A DNA stretch of 64,000 nucleotides, from NCBI GenBank assembly GCA_964610045.1, contig CAZSUN010000004.1, positions 30,833 to 94,832 on the forward strand. The letters run 5' to 3'. Numbering within the stretch: the first letter of the stretch is position 1; every line of letters begins with the position of its first letter. Below the pieces are notes generated by a model. The model was not told the DNA's origin. It ran no database searches and was given only the letters and a program-made list of their open reading frames with translations. This stretch comes from JACCYX01 sp964610045 (GTDB lineage: Bacteria; Chloroflexota; Chloroflexia; Thermomicrobiales; UBA6265). A program made the position numbers and the translations under genes. Below, piece after piece: positions 8,223 through 16,870 of this stretch.

Positions 8223-10220
8223 TCACCCTACCACCAGGATCTCGTGAATCCGTACCGCCGGAATCATCACCGACAACACGCCGTTCGCCCACGTCCACGG
8301 CACGGGATCGGCCGATGGCTCCAGCGTCACCGCGCGTGGCGCCTCCGGCGTGCGGATCGAGACCCGCACCCGATCGATCGGCGGCAGGTCGTCGAACTGC
8401 ACGCGCCGCGGCGACAGCGTCTCCCCCGCCCCGCGATTGATCAGGTTCACCGCCAGCTGTCCGTGCTGGGTCCGCGTCACGACTTCCAGCGATGGTGGGC
8501 CGTCGACCTCCACTTCCCACTCGATCCCCAGCCGGTCCACCAGGTTGCCGATGTACTGGCGCAGCAGCGGCATGTGTCCCTTGTGGTAGTCGCGGAAGAT
8601 GTTGCCGTGAATGCTCGTCACCGACCCGTCGCCGAGCTGATTGTGAACGACAACCGCCTGGTCCGTCGTGTCCTTCGCCGCTTCCTGCTGTGTCATCAGC
8701 AAGGTCCAGGTCTCGACGCCGTCACCGGGCGCAACCGCCTGCCACGGACCGGTCACACCGACTGCCCGTTGGTCGACCGGCAAGTACGACCAGGCATCGA
8801 TCGGATCGCCGGTGGCTACGGCGCCGGTCCACTCGGGGAAGTCGGCCGCGGCTGTCACACCGGAGATCACCAGGTGTCCACCATCGCGCACGAACCGGTC
8901 CAGCACCGCCGCCGACTCCGGGGACACCTGCGACCGCTCCGGCAGCACGATCAACCGGTAGCGGTCGATATGCCGCTGGAGGGCATCCTCGGTCAGCACG
9001 TCGGTCGAGATGCCGAGTTCGAGCAGCGCGTGCAGCGCCCCCTCGATCGGGAGGCTGACGTCGCCCTGCGTGTAGGTGCCCTCGACCTTCGCGTAGTAGT
9101 CGGACCACGGGTGCAGCACCGCCGCCTGCGAGCGCGATTCGCTCTTGAAGCAGGTCGCCTGCCGCGCCCTACAGAATCGTGCAACCTCTCCCAGGGTGTC
9201 CTGGTGCCAGTCCGTGAGGTGACCAGAGCGTTGCGGGGTGTCGTAAATCATTACCGCGCCGCCGAGCGCCACGCACTCGGCTACTTCCTGCGCCAGTTGG
9301 GTTGCGGATTTCATGATCCAGGGCGATTCGTCGAAGTGCTCGCCGGACTTCGTGAATCCCCATGCCATCAGGTCCCACGAGATGTCCCGTGAATCGAGCA
9401 GCCGCCCCTCGACGGCCGCCCGGTCCGCGCCCCAGCGGGAGTCGAAGTCGCCGCTGAGATAATCCACCGGCGCCGCAATCGGCTCCGGCTGCCGCATCGT
9501 GTACATCCAGTTGCTGGCAACCAGGCACTCCGGTTTCCGCGCGTGAACGGCGTCGGTGTAGTCGGTGACGTGCTCGACGAACAGGTCCCGGTGAAAATCG
9601 AGCCATTCCCGCCAGTGCGGATCGCCCGGCTTCTTCGGGATATCCGTAAATCCGGTCCGATTGGTGAACTCGACCTGGCAGGCCTCCCGCCAGTCGGGTT
9701 TCGACGCCCAGTTCTCGCCGTCCACCCAGAAGCCGTCGATGTCATATTCGTCGATCAGCTCCAGCAACTGCGGGATCATGTATTCGTGGGTGTACCCACT
9801 GAGGCGGCTGGTCGAGATCGCCCACGGCATCTCGCGGTGGTCCGGATTTCCATCCTCGTCCAGCCGCGCCCACTCCGGGTGATGGTCGATCGCCTGCGTA
9901 TCCCAGACGCCCGAATAATGCATCCCCAGCGGGATGCCGAGCTGGCGCGTGGCCTCGCGGTGCATGCGCAGCGCGTCCTGCACGATCCCCGCCGCCGGGT
10001 AGCCGACCTTCGTCGGCCAGCTGGTCAACCCCTCGTGCCCCTTGCAGTCGCACTGGATCCAGTCGGGCTGAACCCGCGCCAGCCGCTCCACCAGGTGCTC
10101 GACCGAAACCTCCCGCCCGAGCTCCGTATCGCTCTCATTGGCGTGCAGGTCGTAGTGAATCCCGAAAAACGCGTCATCGTGCCATCGTTTCGGTGATGCG
10201 CCGTTCGCATCGTTTGTCAT
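8223..10220 (-). CDS. glycoside hydrolase, GH29/GH151-like with trimerisation-type middle domain
   Basis: 665 residues from ATG 10220. Residues ~15-350 form a TIM barrel of the alpha-L-fucosidase type: FFGIHYDLHANESDTELG, PDWIQCDCKGHEG, GMHYSGVWDTQ and DGFWVDGENW, in which the Asp of WVDG is the expected nucleophile position. Residues ~390-590 resemble the Rossmann-like trimerisation domain seen in GH42 and GH151 enzymes (LIVLPERSQVSPESAAVLDR, DGGHLVISG). A short beta domain closes the protein. There is no signal peptide, so it acts on imported oligosaccharide. Its place after two permease genes supports that. The exact GH family and sugar are not settled. Confidence 0.75.
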   Translation of the reverse strand: MTNDANGASPKRWHDDAFFGIHYDLHANESDTELGREVSVEHLVERLARVQPDWIQCDCKGHEGLTSWPTKVGYPAAGIVQDALRMHREATRQLGIPLGMHYSGVWDTQAIDHHPEWARLDEDGNPDHREMPWAISTSRLSGYTHEYMIPQLLELIDEYDIDGFWVDGENWASKPDWREACQVEFTNRTGFTDIPKKPGDPHWREWLDFHRDLFVEHVTDYTDAVHARKPECLVASNWMYTMRQPEPIAAPVDYLSGDFDSRWGADRAAVEGRLLDSRDISWDLMAWGFTKSGEHFDESPWIMKSATQLAQEVAECVALGGAVMIYDTPQRSGHLTDWHQDTLGEVARFCRARQATCFKSESRSQAAVLHPWSDYYAKVEGTYTQGDVSLPIEGALHALLELGISTDVLTEDALQRHIDRYRLIVLPERSQVSPESAAVLDRFVRDGGHLVISGVTAAADFPEWTGAVATGDPIDAWSYLPVDQRAVGVTGPWQAVAPGDGVETWTLLMTQQEAAKDTTDQAVVVHNQLGDGSVTSIHGNIFRDYHKGHMPLLRQYIGNLVDRLGIEWEVEVDGPPSLEVVTRTQHGQLAVNLINRGAGETLSPRRVQFDDLPPIDRVRVSIRTPEAPRAVTLEPSADPVPWTWANGVLSVMIPAVRIHEILVVG

Positions 10221-10264
10221 GGTTCCCAAATCTCCCGGACGGACCGGCCGCCCACGCCGTTCGT

Positions 10265-10578
10265 TTGTACGGACCGACCCCGTGTCGGTCCGTTTTCAAT
10301 CGCCTCACGTCACGTTGGGTGAATACTGTGTGGTCCGCGGTGATTGCCTCGGTCATCCCGTAGGGGCCGATCGGCTCGACGGCCGCTGGCCGGAGGGTCT
10401 GTCGGCCCGGTGGATCGCGGGTGGACAGACCCTCGTTCCTCGGGCCGTCCACCCCTACGTTGGTCGAGGGTGTTGAATCATCTCCACACTCCTCACGCCT
10501 TCACGGCGCCCGACGTCACGGTCTGCATCGGGCCGACACGGGGTCGGCCCCTACAAACGACCGGACGAGCGGCACCCG
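10265..10578. repeat. cluster of family B palindromic repeats (intergenic)
   Basis: The 358-base gap between permease and hydrolase holds no gene but three repeat units: GGACCGACCCCGTGTCGGTCC (~10273-10293), a 100-base unit 10360-10459 that starts GTAGGGGCC and ends CCCCTAC, and GGGCCGACACGGGGTCGGCC near 10530-10550. In the minus-strand transcript these would form stable hairpins and may lower expression of the hydrolase relative to the transporter. Confidence 0.6.
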
Positions 10579-11469
10579 TCACGCCTTCACCGCACCCGAC
10601 GTCACCCCCTTGATGAAGTACTTCATGCCGACCGAGAACACGATCAGTTGTGGCAGCGTCGCCACGATGTATCCCGCCGTCTGCTTGCCCAGGTCCGGCC
10701 GCGTCGAGAACTCGTTGGAGACCGGGTTGTACCGCTCCAGCGCGAGCATGATCGTCTCCTGCCGCTGCTGCAGCATCAGGCTCGGCCAGATGAAATCACT
10801 GTAGATGGCGACGAAGTTCATGATCGCCACCGTCACCAGGATCGGGAACGCCAGCGGCAGCGCAATCCGGATCAGCGATTGCCATTCGCTGGCGCCATCG
10901 ATCCTGGCCGCCTCGAAGATTTCCGCCGGCTGGCTCCGGAAGAACGTCGTGATCAGGAAGATCCCGAACGGCAGGCCTCCGGCGACATAGAAGATCACCA
11001 GGCCCCAGAGCGACCCCCGCAGGTTGAGGTCGTTCGCGAGGATGAAGTGCGGGGTGAGCAGGATCACCCCCGGAATCATCATCACCGAGAGCACCATGTA
11101 GAACACGATCTCCCGTCCCGGGAACCGGATCCGCGCGAAGGCATACGACGCCAGCGCGCTGATCAGCAGGATCCCGAAGATCGACGTTCCGGTCACGATC
11201 AGGGTCCGCACCGCCGACGGGATCAGGTCGGTCATCGCCGTCTGGTAGTTGTCCCAGTAGAGCGGCCACGGCCATGCCCAGAAATCGATGTAGATCATGA
11301 TCGAGCGCCGCAGCGAGAGCGAGATCATGAGGGCGAAAATGAAGAAGGTCAGGAAGAGGAAGACGAGCAGGATTGCGTAGTGCAGCGCGGTCCCGAACCG
11401 CGCCCGGAACGCCTTCCACCGCTTGCCCTTGCCTGCCGGCGTCGTGGCCGGCACCGCCTGCGTGCTCAT
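10579..11469 (-). CDS. ABC sugar transporter permease, MalG/CUT1 type
   Basis: 296 residues from ATG 11469, with AGAGGGG eight bases upstream. Six hydrophobic helices are visible, from ILLVFLFLTFFIFALMISLS to LIVFSVGMKYF. The EAA loop that contacts the ATPase is EAARIDGASEWQS at about residue 185, followed by LPLAFPIL. It pairs with the propeller-fused permease upstream and the Tat-exported binding protein. No ATPase gene lies in the cassette, so a shared MsmK/MalK-like ATPase elsewhere is presumably used, as is common for CUT1 systems. Confidence 0.92.
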   Translation of the reverse strand: MSTQAVPATTPAGKGKRWKAFRARFGTALHYAILLVFLFLTFFIFALMISLSLRRSIMIYIDFWAWPWPLYWDNYQTAMTDLIPSAVRTLIVTGTSIFGILLISALASYAFARIRFPGREIVFYMVLSVMMIPGVILLTPHFILANDLNLRGSLWGLVIFYVAGGLPFGIFLITTFFRSQPAEIFEAARIDGASEWQSLIRIALPLAFPILVTVAIMNFVAIYSDFIWPSLMLQQRQETIMLALERYNPVSNEFSTRPDLGKQTAGYIVATLPQLIVFSVGMKYFIKGVTSGAVKA

Positions 11470-11501
11470 GGCTGGCACCCCTCTCTGCCGGACGGGGCAC
11501 T

Positions 11502-11655
11502 GTAGGGCTGCCGAGCTTGTCCCGGCCCCGAGCGTCGCGCGATCGAGCGCAGGGCGATGTCTGGCCGCACCGGGCGGCCACGGAGGGTCGCCCCTACGTG
11601 TGCCCGCGTGTTTCGGCCGTTTGTAGGGGCCGACTCCATGTCGGTCCTGCTACCC
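11502..11655. repeat. family B repeats between the two permease genes
   Basis: The 309-base intergenic region carries a unit 11502-11597 (GTAGGGCTGCCGAGC ... GGTCGCCCCTAC) and a second GTAGGGGCCGAC unit from 11623. No gene is seen. The inverted ends can pair in the operon transcript. Confidence 0.6.
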
Positions 11656-11778
11656 CTGCCGGCACCTGACGCCTGTGACCGGGATCTGCGGGAGGACACA
11701 CGCGGCGCAGGCACTCGACTGTCGCGTAGTCTCTGATGCGCCGCTGGTCCTCCCCTACGAGAAGCGCTGACGTATTGG

Positions 11779-13758
11779 CTACGCATCCTCCACCCCCTCG
11801 TTGCGCCGCAGCCGCAGCACCAGGAACGTCGCCACCAGGATGATCAGGAACAGGATCACCCCCACCGCCGACGCATACCCGAAGTCGCCGTCCGAGATCC
11901 GCATGTACATCTGGAGCGCCGGGATGTAGGTCGTCATCCCGGGACCGCCGCGGGTCAGGATGAAGATCGAGACGAACCCCTGCACCGTTCCCGCGATCGC
12001 GAAGAAGAGCAGGATCCGGAACTGCGGAATCAGCAGCGGCAGGTCGATGTTGCGGAATCGCTGCCAGACCGAGGCGCCATCCACCTTCGCCGCGTCGAAG
12101 TAGTCGGCGTTGATGTTCAGCAGTCCGCCCAACAGGATCAGCAGCGCGAAGGCGTCCACCCACGGGAACCCGACCCCGATGATCGCCCACAGCGCCGTCT
12201 CCGGATTGCCGAGCCAGGCGGTTTGCCACCCTTCCAGCCCAAAGGCGCCCAGCAGTTCGTTGATCAACCCGGTGTCGGGATCGTAGATCTGCCGCCACAT
12301 CAGGGTGAAGACCAGCCCCGGCACCACCGTCGGCAGGATGAACAGCGTCCGGAAGATGTACGAGTGCCACGAGTTCCGCAGCCAGAACACCAGTTCGGCG
12401 ATCAGCAGCGGCACCGTCAGCGTCTTGACGATGCTCGTCAGGGTGATGATCAGCATGTTCCGGATGCCGACCTTGAAGTACGGGTCGTGGAACAGGATGT
12501 CCCGGTAATTCTCCAGCCCGACCCACTTCGTGATCGCTCGCAGGCTGTAGTTGGTGAACGAGTAGTAGAACGCCATCGCCGCCGGGTAGTAGCTGAACAT
12601 CACGATCAGGACGATGGCGGGCAATACGAAGACGTAGGCGATCCGTGTTTTCCACGCCTGCTTCCCCACCCGCAACGTCGTCTTCCGGTACCGGTCGACC
12701 ACCGCGATGATGACGCCGGTCGCCAGGACCGCCAGCACGCCGTTTGCGATGACCCAGCCGAGCCGCAGGTTCGAGGCGCTGGTCGCGCTCGACGCCGCCG
12801 ATGGATCGAGGTATTGCCACTCGCCACTGCGGGGAATCACGATCCAGCCATCCTCACCGATCGGCAGGATCGCTTCGAGATCGACCTCGCGGGCAACAGT
12901 GCCGCTGTAAACCGTCGCTCCCGTATCGCTGAGGGTGGTGAACGCGCCGTTGGCATCGCCAACCAGCACCTGCCCACCTTCCGTGTCGTAGGCGAGCCCG
13001 CGCACCGGGTACTGTCCGACCGAGGTCGTCCATTCCGGCGTCCCGTCGCTGCCGACCAGGCTGACATTGCCCTTGTCGTCCCCGGCGAGGATGCCGTCGA
13101 TCGCCGGGACCGCGGTCACCCGGGTAACCGGCGCGGTGAGTTGGGTCATCCAGACAGGCGCGTCGGGAGATGCCGGGGTCAGGTACCCGACATTCGAGTT
13201 CCCGGTCCCGAATACCACGCCATCCTGCCAGGCCGCCATCGAGGTGACCGGCTGCGCGACCTGGTAGGTGAATCGCGCCTCGGTTTCGCCTGGCCCGAAG
13301 AAGCTGATGTAGAACCGGATCCCGAACGCCCCGACCCCGTGTGCGACGTAGACGCCATCGTCAGTTGCGACCAGCGCCAGCACCCGGCCGTTGACTTCGC
13401 GGGCGAGGCCAGGCGCGAACCCGGCGGCGTACTCCTGCACCACGCCGCTGGCCGTGCCAACCAGGATCGTGCCATCGGGTCCGGAGGCGATGGCGCCAAC
13501 CGTCTCCTCGACCTGGACCAGGCCGGTCTCGACCAGGGTTGCATCCCGGGCCGAGACGATGTTGCTGCGGGTTGCGGTGATCACCCCGGCATCCGGGCCA
13601 GGTGCGGCGGCGATCAGGCCGTCGCTTTCGACCCCGGCCGGGGTGAGCAGGGTTGAGCCGGATTCTGCCCGGCTGGTCAACAGCCAGAACAGGCCGTTCA
13701 CCGCCAGCGCCAGGACAACGAACCCGATGACGAGCGTACGTTTGCGGGACCCGGTCAT
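11779..13758 (-). CDS. MalF-type ABC permease fused to an N-terminal extracellular beta-propeller
   Basis: 659 residues, about twice a normal permease; GGGAGGAAC precedes the ATG. One membrane helix (residues ~9-28, LVIGFVVLALAVNGLFWLL) leads to ~290 extracytoplasmic residues with repeating blade-like strands (GAIASGPDGTILVGTASG, VLALVATDDGVYVAHG, MAAWQDGVVFGTGNSNVG, GLAYDTEGGQVLVGDANG), which look like PQQ/WD-type blades. A second helix follows at ~330-352, then a complete MalF-like domain (~365-655) with the EAA loop DAAKVDGASVWQRF. It sits between binding protein and MalG-type permease. The propeller may dock the binding protein, sense ligand or bind polysaccharide; that is inference. No frameshift or gap joins the two parts. 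Confidence 0.88.
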   Translation of the reverse strand: MTGSRKRTLVIGFVVLALAVNGLFWLLTSRAESGSTLLTPAGVESDGLIAAAPGPDAGVITATRSNIVSARDATLVETGLVQVEETVGAIASGPDGTILVGTASGVVQEYAAGFAPGLAREVNGRVLALVATDDGVYVAHGVGAFGIRFYISFFGPGETEARFTYQVAQPVTSMAAWQDGVVFGTGNSNVGYLTPASPDAPVWMTQLTAPVTRVTAVPAIDGILAGDDKGNVSLVGSDGTPEWTTSVGQYPVRGLAYDTEGGQVLVGDANGAFTTLSDTGATVYSGTVAREVDLEAILPIGEDGWIVIPRSGEWQYLDPSAASSATSASNLRLGWVIANGVLAVLATGVIIAVVDRYRKTTLRVGKQAWKTRIAYVFVLPAIVLIVMFSYYPAAMAFYYSFTNYSLRAITKWVGLENYRDILFHDPYFKVGIRNMLIITLTSIVKTLTVPLLIAELVFWLRNSWHSYIFRTLFILPTVVPGLVFTLMWRQIYDPDTGLINELLGAFGLEGWQTAWLGNPETALWAIIGVGFPWVDAFALLILLGGLLNINADYFDAAKVDGASVWQRFRNIDLPLLIPQFRILLFFAIAGTVQGFVSIFILTRGGPGMTTYIPALQMYMRISDGDFGYASAVGVILFLIILVATFLVLRLRRNEGVEDA

Positions 13759-13818
13759 GTTCCTCCCGTGGGGGTGGACGTTTCAGGCAGGCCGGCGTGC
13801 GACCCCGATGACAACTCC

Positions 13819-13972
13819 GTAGCGGCGGACCTGCCGCCGTCGCTGGAGACTCCTCCGCAACCGAGGTGCAGGCGGCTGTTGTCCGCCCGGCATCGATTGA
13901 GGGCGGACGACAGCCGCGACCAGATCCCGGTATGGCGTCGTGCTGGTCAGGTCGCGGCAGGTCCGCCCCTAC
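13819..13972. repeat. family B repeat between binding protein and permease
   Basis: Starts GTAGCGGCGGACCTGCCG and ends CGGCAGGTCCGCCCCTAC; the arms are almost perfectly complementary. It fills most of the 240-base gap downstream of the binding-protein gene, where an mRNA-stabilising hairpin would favour high binding-protein yield. Confidence 0.6.
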
Positions 13973-13998
13973 GGATGGAGTGCCTCCGGATCGTCGCC

Positions 13999-15588
13999 CT
14001 ACGTCCCCGGCTGGCGCGCCGGATCGTCGACGTCATCCTGTGTCAGCTGCATCAGTTCCAGGTACGAGTCCCAGTTGTCCTCGTGGTACTGCTGGAGTTG
14101 CGTTGCATAGTCCTCCGGCGTCACGTCGCCGTTGAGGGCCGATGCCAGCAGGTTGTGGAGGTTCTCGGTGTGCTCCGCCCCGGCGCCGGCCGTCCAGAAG
14201 CCGTTGTAGGCGGCCTCGGCGTTGCCCATCTCCACCAGGTCGGCGAACAGCGCGGTCTCCTGTTCGGGCACCGTTACCCCGGTCACCTGGAGGGGACCGG
14301 CTGGCGAGAAGCCCGGCGATGCCCATTGCGCATCCAGCCACGGCTGGTATCCGACGTGGCTCAGCCAGAACATCGCCACGTCGACCGAGAGATCGGTCTG
14401 CGCCTGGTCCTTCTCAATGACGCTGACGTATTCGCCGGAAGCTGATTCCACCGAGCGCGGCTGGCTCTGGATGAGGTCGCCTTCCATGGCCGGGTTCTCG
14501 AATGTGGCCCAGTTGAACGTTTGGACCGAACCGGCCTCGATCTCGAGTTGCTCCAGTCGTTCCGGGCTGAGTTCGGCCATGTCCGCCGTCAGCTGCCCGA
14601 GGTTCCAGGAGCCGTCCGGAATGATCGCCACCTGCTGCTGCAGGAACTTGGTGTAGGTGTCGGTGGTGACGTACATGTCCTCGGTCGCGTACTGCGGGAA
14701 GACCGCCTTGAGGTTGGTGACGAGGTCGATCACTTCGGGCGTGTCGAACCGCAACATGCCGTCCTGGACGCCCTTCATGAACCGCTGCACGTTGTAGGTG
14801 TAGAGGTTGTGGATCATCGGCTCGGCGGGATCGAAGGTGAACGCGCCGTCGAAATCCGGGTCGAAGTTCCAGTCGCCCTCCTGGGCGCGCACCGTTTCGA
14901 CCCAGTTGACGTGGTACTGGTCGAAGTAGACCTCGGCGAACCACTGCGGCAGCTGCCAGTTGAAGTTAATGCCGATCGGGGTGATCCCGGCGGCGCTCAG
15001 CGTCTCGCAGGTGGTGATGAACTCGGACCAGGTCGTCGGCGTCGCGGTGATCCCCGCCTGCTCGAACAGGTCCTTGTTGTAGAACCAGTTGATGTGCACC
15101 GCCCGGGTCGGCAGCATGATCCGGTTGCCGGCTGGATCGAGCGCGCGGATCAGGTCCCAGTTGAGGTCGGCATCCCAGATCTGCTCCGAGTACGGGTTCG
15201 TTGCCCCGCGGTACATGTCGAGGTTGACATAGCCGCGGAACGTCGCCTGGTAGTTGCCGGCCACGATATCGAGGGCAATGTCGTCGGCGGCCAGCTGCGT
15301 GCCAAGCCAATTGGCGTACTCGCCGCCGCGATCTGCCGTGTCCCAGGCGATTTCCACATCGGGTTGCCGCTCCCGGTAGGCGTTGGTCAGGGCGGCCTTC
15401 ACGTCATCAGTCGGATTGTTGTTGGTGGCGATCACCACCCGGCCCGAAAGGGTCTGCGGCGCGGCCAACTGGTAGCTGCCGCGAGACGACGGCGCGGCGT
15501 ATGCGCCGTTCCGGGAGAGGAGGCCGAGGGATGTCGCGCCGGCGCCGGCCTTGAGGGCGGTGCGTCGTGAAAGACGTGGCTGGGTCAT
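13999..15588 (-). CDS. Tat-exported ABC sugar-binding protein (extracellular solute-binding, CUT1)
   Basis: 529 residues from ATG 15588. The N-terminus MTQPRLSRRTALKAGAGA is a Tat signal (twin Arg, then a hydrophobic stretch ending near AYA). The mature part has the family 1 binding-protein look: VVIATNNN at the first strand, DIALDIVAGNYQATFRGY, WFYNKDLFEQAGITATPTTW, and a C-terminal helical lobe. It probably captures an oligosaccharide outside the membrane and delivers it to the propeller-permease complex. It lies downstream of GntR with a 112-base gap. Longer in-frame sequence upstream of 15588 is antisense to the regulator and is not coding. Confidence 0.92.
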   Translation of the reverse strand: MTQPRLSRRTALKAGAGATSLGLLSRNGAYAAPSSRGSYQLAAPQTLSGRVVIATNNNPTDDVKAALTNAYRERQPDVEIAWDTADRGGEYANWLGTQLAADDIALDIVAGNYQATFRGYVNLDMYRGATNPYSEQIWDADLNWDLIRALDPAGNRIMLPTRAVHINWFYNKDLFEQAGITATPTTWSEFITTCETLSAAGITPIGINFNWQLPQWFAEVYFDQYHVNWVETVRAQEGDWNFDPDFDGAFTFDPAEPMIHNLYTYNVQRFMKGVQDGMLRFDTPEVIDLVTNLKAVFPQYATEDMYVTTDTYTKFLQQQVAIIPDGSWNLGQLTADMAELSPERLEQLEIEAGSVQTFNWATFENPAMEGDLIQSQPRSVESASGEYVSVIEKDQAQTDLSVDVAMFWLSHVGYQPWLDAQWASPGFSPAGPLQVTGVTVPEQETALFADLVEMGNAEAAYNGFWTAGAGAEHTENLHNLLASALNGDVTPEDYATQLQQYHEDNWDSYLELMQLTQDDVDDPARQPGT

Positions 15589-15700
15589 GGTCTGGGGAGT
15601 CCTTTCGCGGATGAACCGGGTACGCGAGGGTCGTGATTCCCACACACGTATGGGCCTGTTTCGTCCTCCTTCCGTCTGAGGTGTTTCCGAAGTGCCGTAC

Positions 15701-16438
15701 TCAATCCGGAGGGTGTTTCCCGTCGGGCGTCGAAAGCTCTGACTGCACCACATCCAGCGTGTAGCGAATGTGGATGGCCATCGATGTGGCGGCGAGGTCG
15801 GCACTGCCTGCCTCGATCGCCTGGAGGATTGCCTGGTGATGGTCGAGTGCGATCTGCATTTGGCCTGCCCGGTCGGCGAACAGCTGGACGACATCGCTCT
15901 GCATGTCGCGGGCAGTGGCGACCGCGACAGCGAGGTAGGGATTCCCGCTCGCTGCCGCCACCGCCAGGTGAAAACTCGTATCCGAGTCCCCGAATCGCTT
16001 CCAGTCGTCGCCATCGGTGGTTGCATCGACGATGGCGATGGCTGATTTCAGGGACTCCAGGTCGTCGTCGGTGCGGCGGGTCGCCGCAAGCCGGGCGGCT
16101 TCGACTTCAAGGACTCCGCGAAATTCGAACAGGCGCTCGATCGATTCCGCATTGGGCGAAACCGACAGGGTGAAGGCGCGGGTGATCGTTGGAATCGGGT
16201 CGTTTCGCACGAAAATGCCACTGCCCTGACGAGATTCGACCAGGCCGCTCGCGGCGAGCACCTTGATCGCCTCCCGCACCACGCTCCGGCTGACTCCGAA
16301 CGATTCGGCAAGCTCGCGTTCGGTCGGCAGCTTCGATCCGCGTGGGTAGCGTCCCTCGCGAATGGCCTGCTGGACCTGGGCCACGATCTGCTCGTACGAC
16401 CGCACGACGGAAACCATGTTGAAATCGGAGTGCGTCAT
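15701..16438 (-). CDS. GntR-family (FadR subgroup) transcription regulator
   Basis: 245 residues from ATG 16438. A winged-helix domain occupies residues ~10-75 (GSKLPTERELAESFGVSRSV, VESRQGSGIFV). The all-helical FCD effector domain follows (residues ~95-235), with the Asp/His metal-binding pattern DTSFHLAVAAASGN and HHQAILQAIEAGSADLA. It is the first gene of the minus-strand sugar cassette and probably represses it until an acid sugar binds. A near-consensus promoter and an overlapping operator-like site lie just upstream, suggesting autoregulation. Confidence 0.93.
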   Translation of the reverse strand: MTHSDFNMVSVVRSYEQIVAQVQQAIREGRYPRGSKLPTERELAESFGVSRSVVREAIKVLAASGLVESRQGSGIFVRNDPIPTITRAFTLSVSPNAESIERLFEFRGVLEVEAARLAATRRTDDDLESLKSAIAIVDATTDGDDWKRFGDSDTSFHLAVAAASGNPYLAVAVATARDMQSDVVQLFADRAGQMQIALDHHQAILQAIEAGSADLAATSMAIHIRYTLDVVQSELSTPDGKHPPD

Positions 16439-16458
16439 CAACTCTCCGGATGATCAGG

Positions 16459-16505
16459 TTGTCAGACCAATACGCGCATCATACCTGTCCACCAATGGCT
16501 GTCAA
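16459..16505 (-). promoter_or_regulatory. promoter and candidate GntR operator of the sugar cassette
   Basis: On the minus strand TTGACA (16500-16505) and TATGAT (16478-16483) are separated by 16 bases, a near-perfect housekeeping promoter. The predicted start (~16471) abuts TTGGTCTGACAA (16459-16470), which fits the FadR-type half-site pattern GT-N3-AC. Binding there would block initiation. The boxes are seen; the regulator match is inferred. Confidence 0.65.
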
Positions 16506-16870
16506 GTGCCCATTCCGACTCTATCCACCCCGTTCTCGTCGCCGAAGGCTCGCGAATTGGGTGTAGGCATGTGTAGGGGGGACCAAGGCGGCACAATCAG
16601 TCCCTTTGGCTGGATGCAGCCTGCCGCCAGGAAGCCTGTCCTGAGCGAAGCGAAGGATGTCCTCCCGAATCGCGCTGGGCCACGCAACCGAAGAACCCGC
16701 GGGATGCCGCGCCAACCCGGACACACCCCGCCAGACCGCTGACCCGGCTCGTGTAGGGACAGCCCAGGCGCCCAGCGCCGTGTGGCTGTCCTGATTCCAT
16801 TCATTCGCCCTCCGGGCCGGAGCAACTCCACCCTCCCGTGGCAGAAGGGTCATGCCGGATACTGGCGGCG
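16506..16870. repeat. gene-free region with partial family A repeat
   Basis: 365 bases between two minus-strand genes. A partial family A unit (CCTGTCCTGAGCGAAGCGAA, ~16636-16655) and two GTGTAGGG(G) motifs (~16570, ~16751) are present. I see no coding sequence or RNA gene. Confidence 0.5.

Noticed and set aside
12223..13656. 477-residue open frame opposite the propeller-permease
   Set aside because: It is Arg/Asp/His-rich with no recognisable domain, a typical shadow of a GC-rich gene on the other strand.
10579..13758. missing ATPase of the ABC importer
   Set aside because: No ATPase gene is present in either sugar cassette, but CUT1 systems commonly share one encoded elsewhere, so I did not treat it as an anomaly.
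13999..16026. longer 675-residue form of the sugar-binding protein
   Set aside because: The extra N-terminal part is antisense to the GntR gene and lacks a family pattern; the Tat signal starts at 15588.
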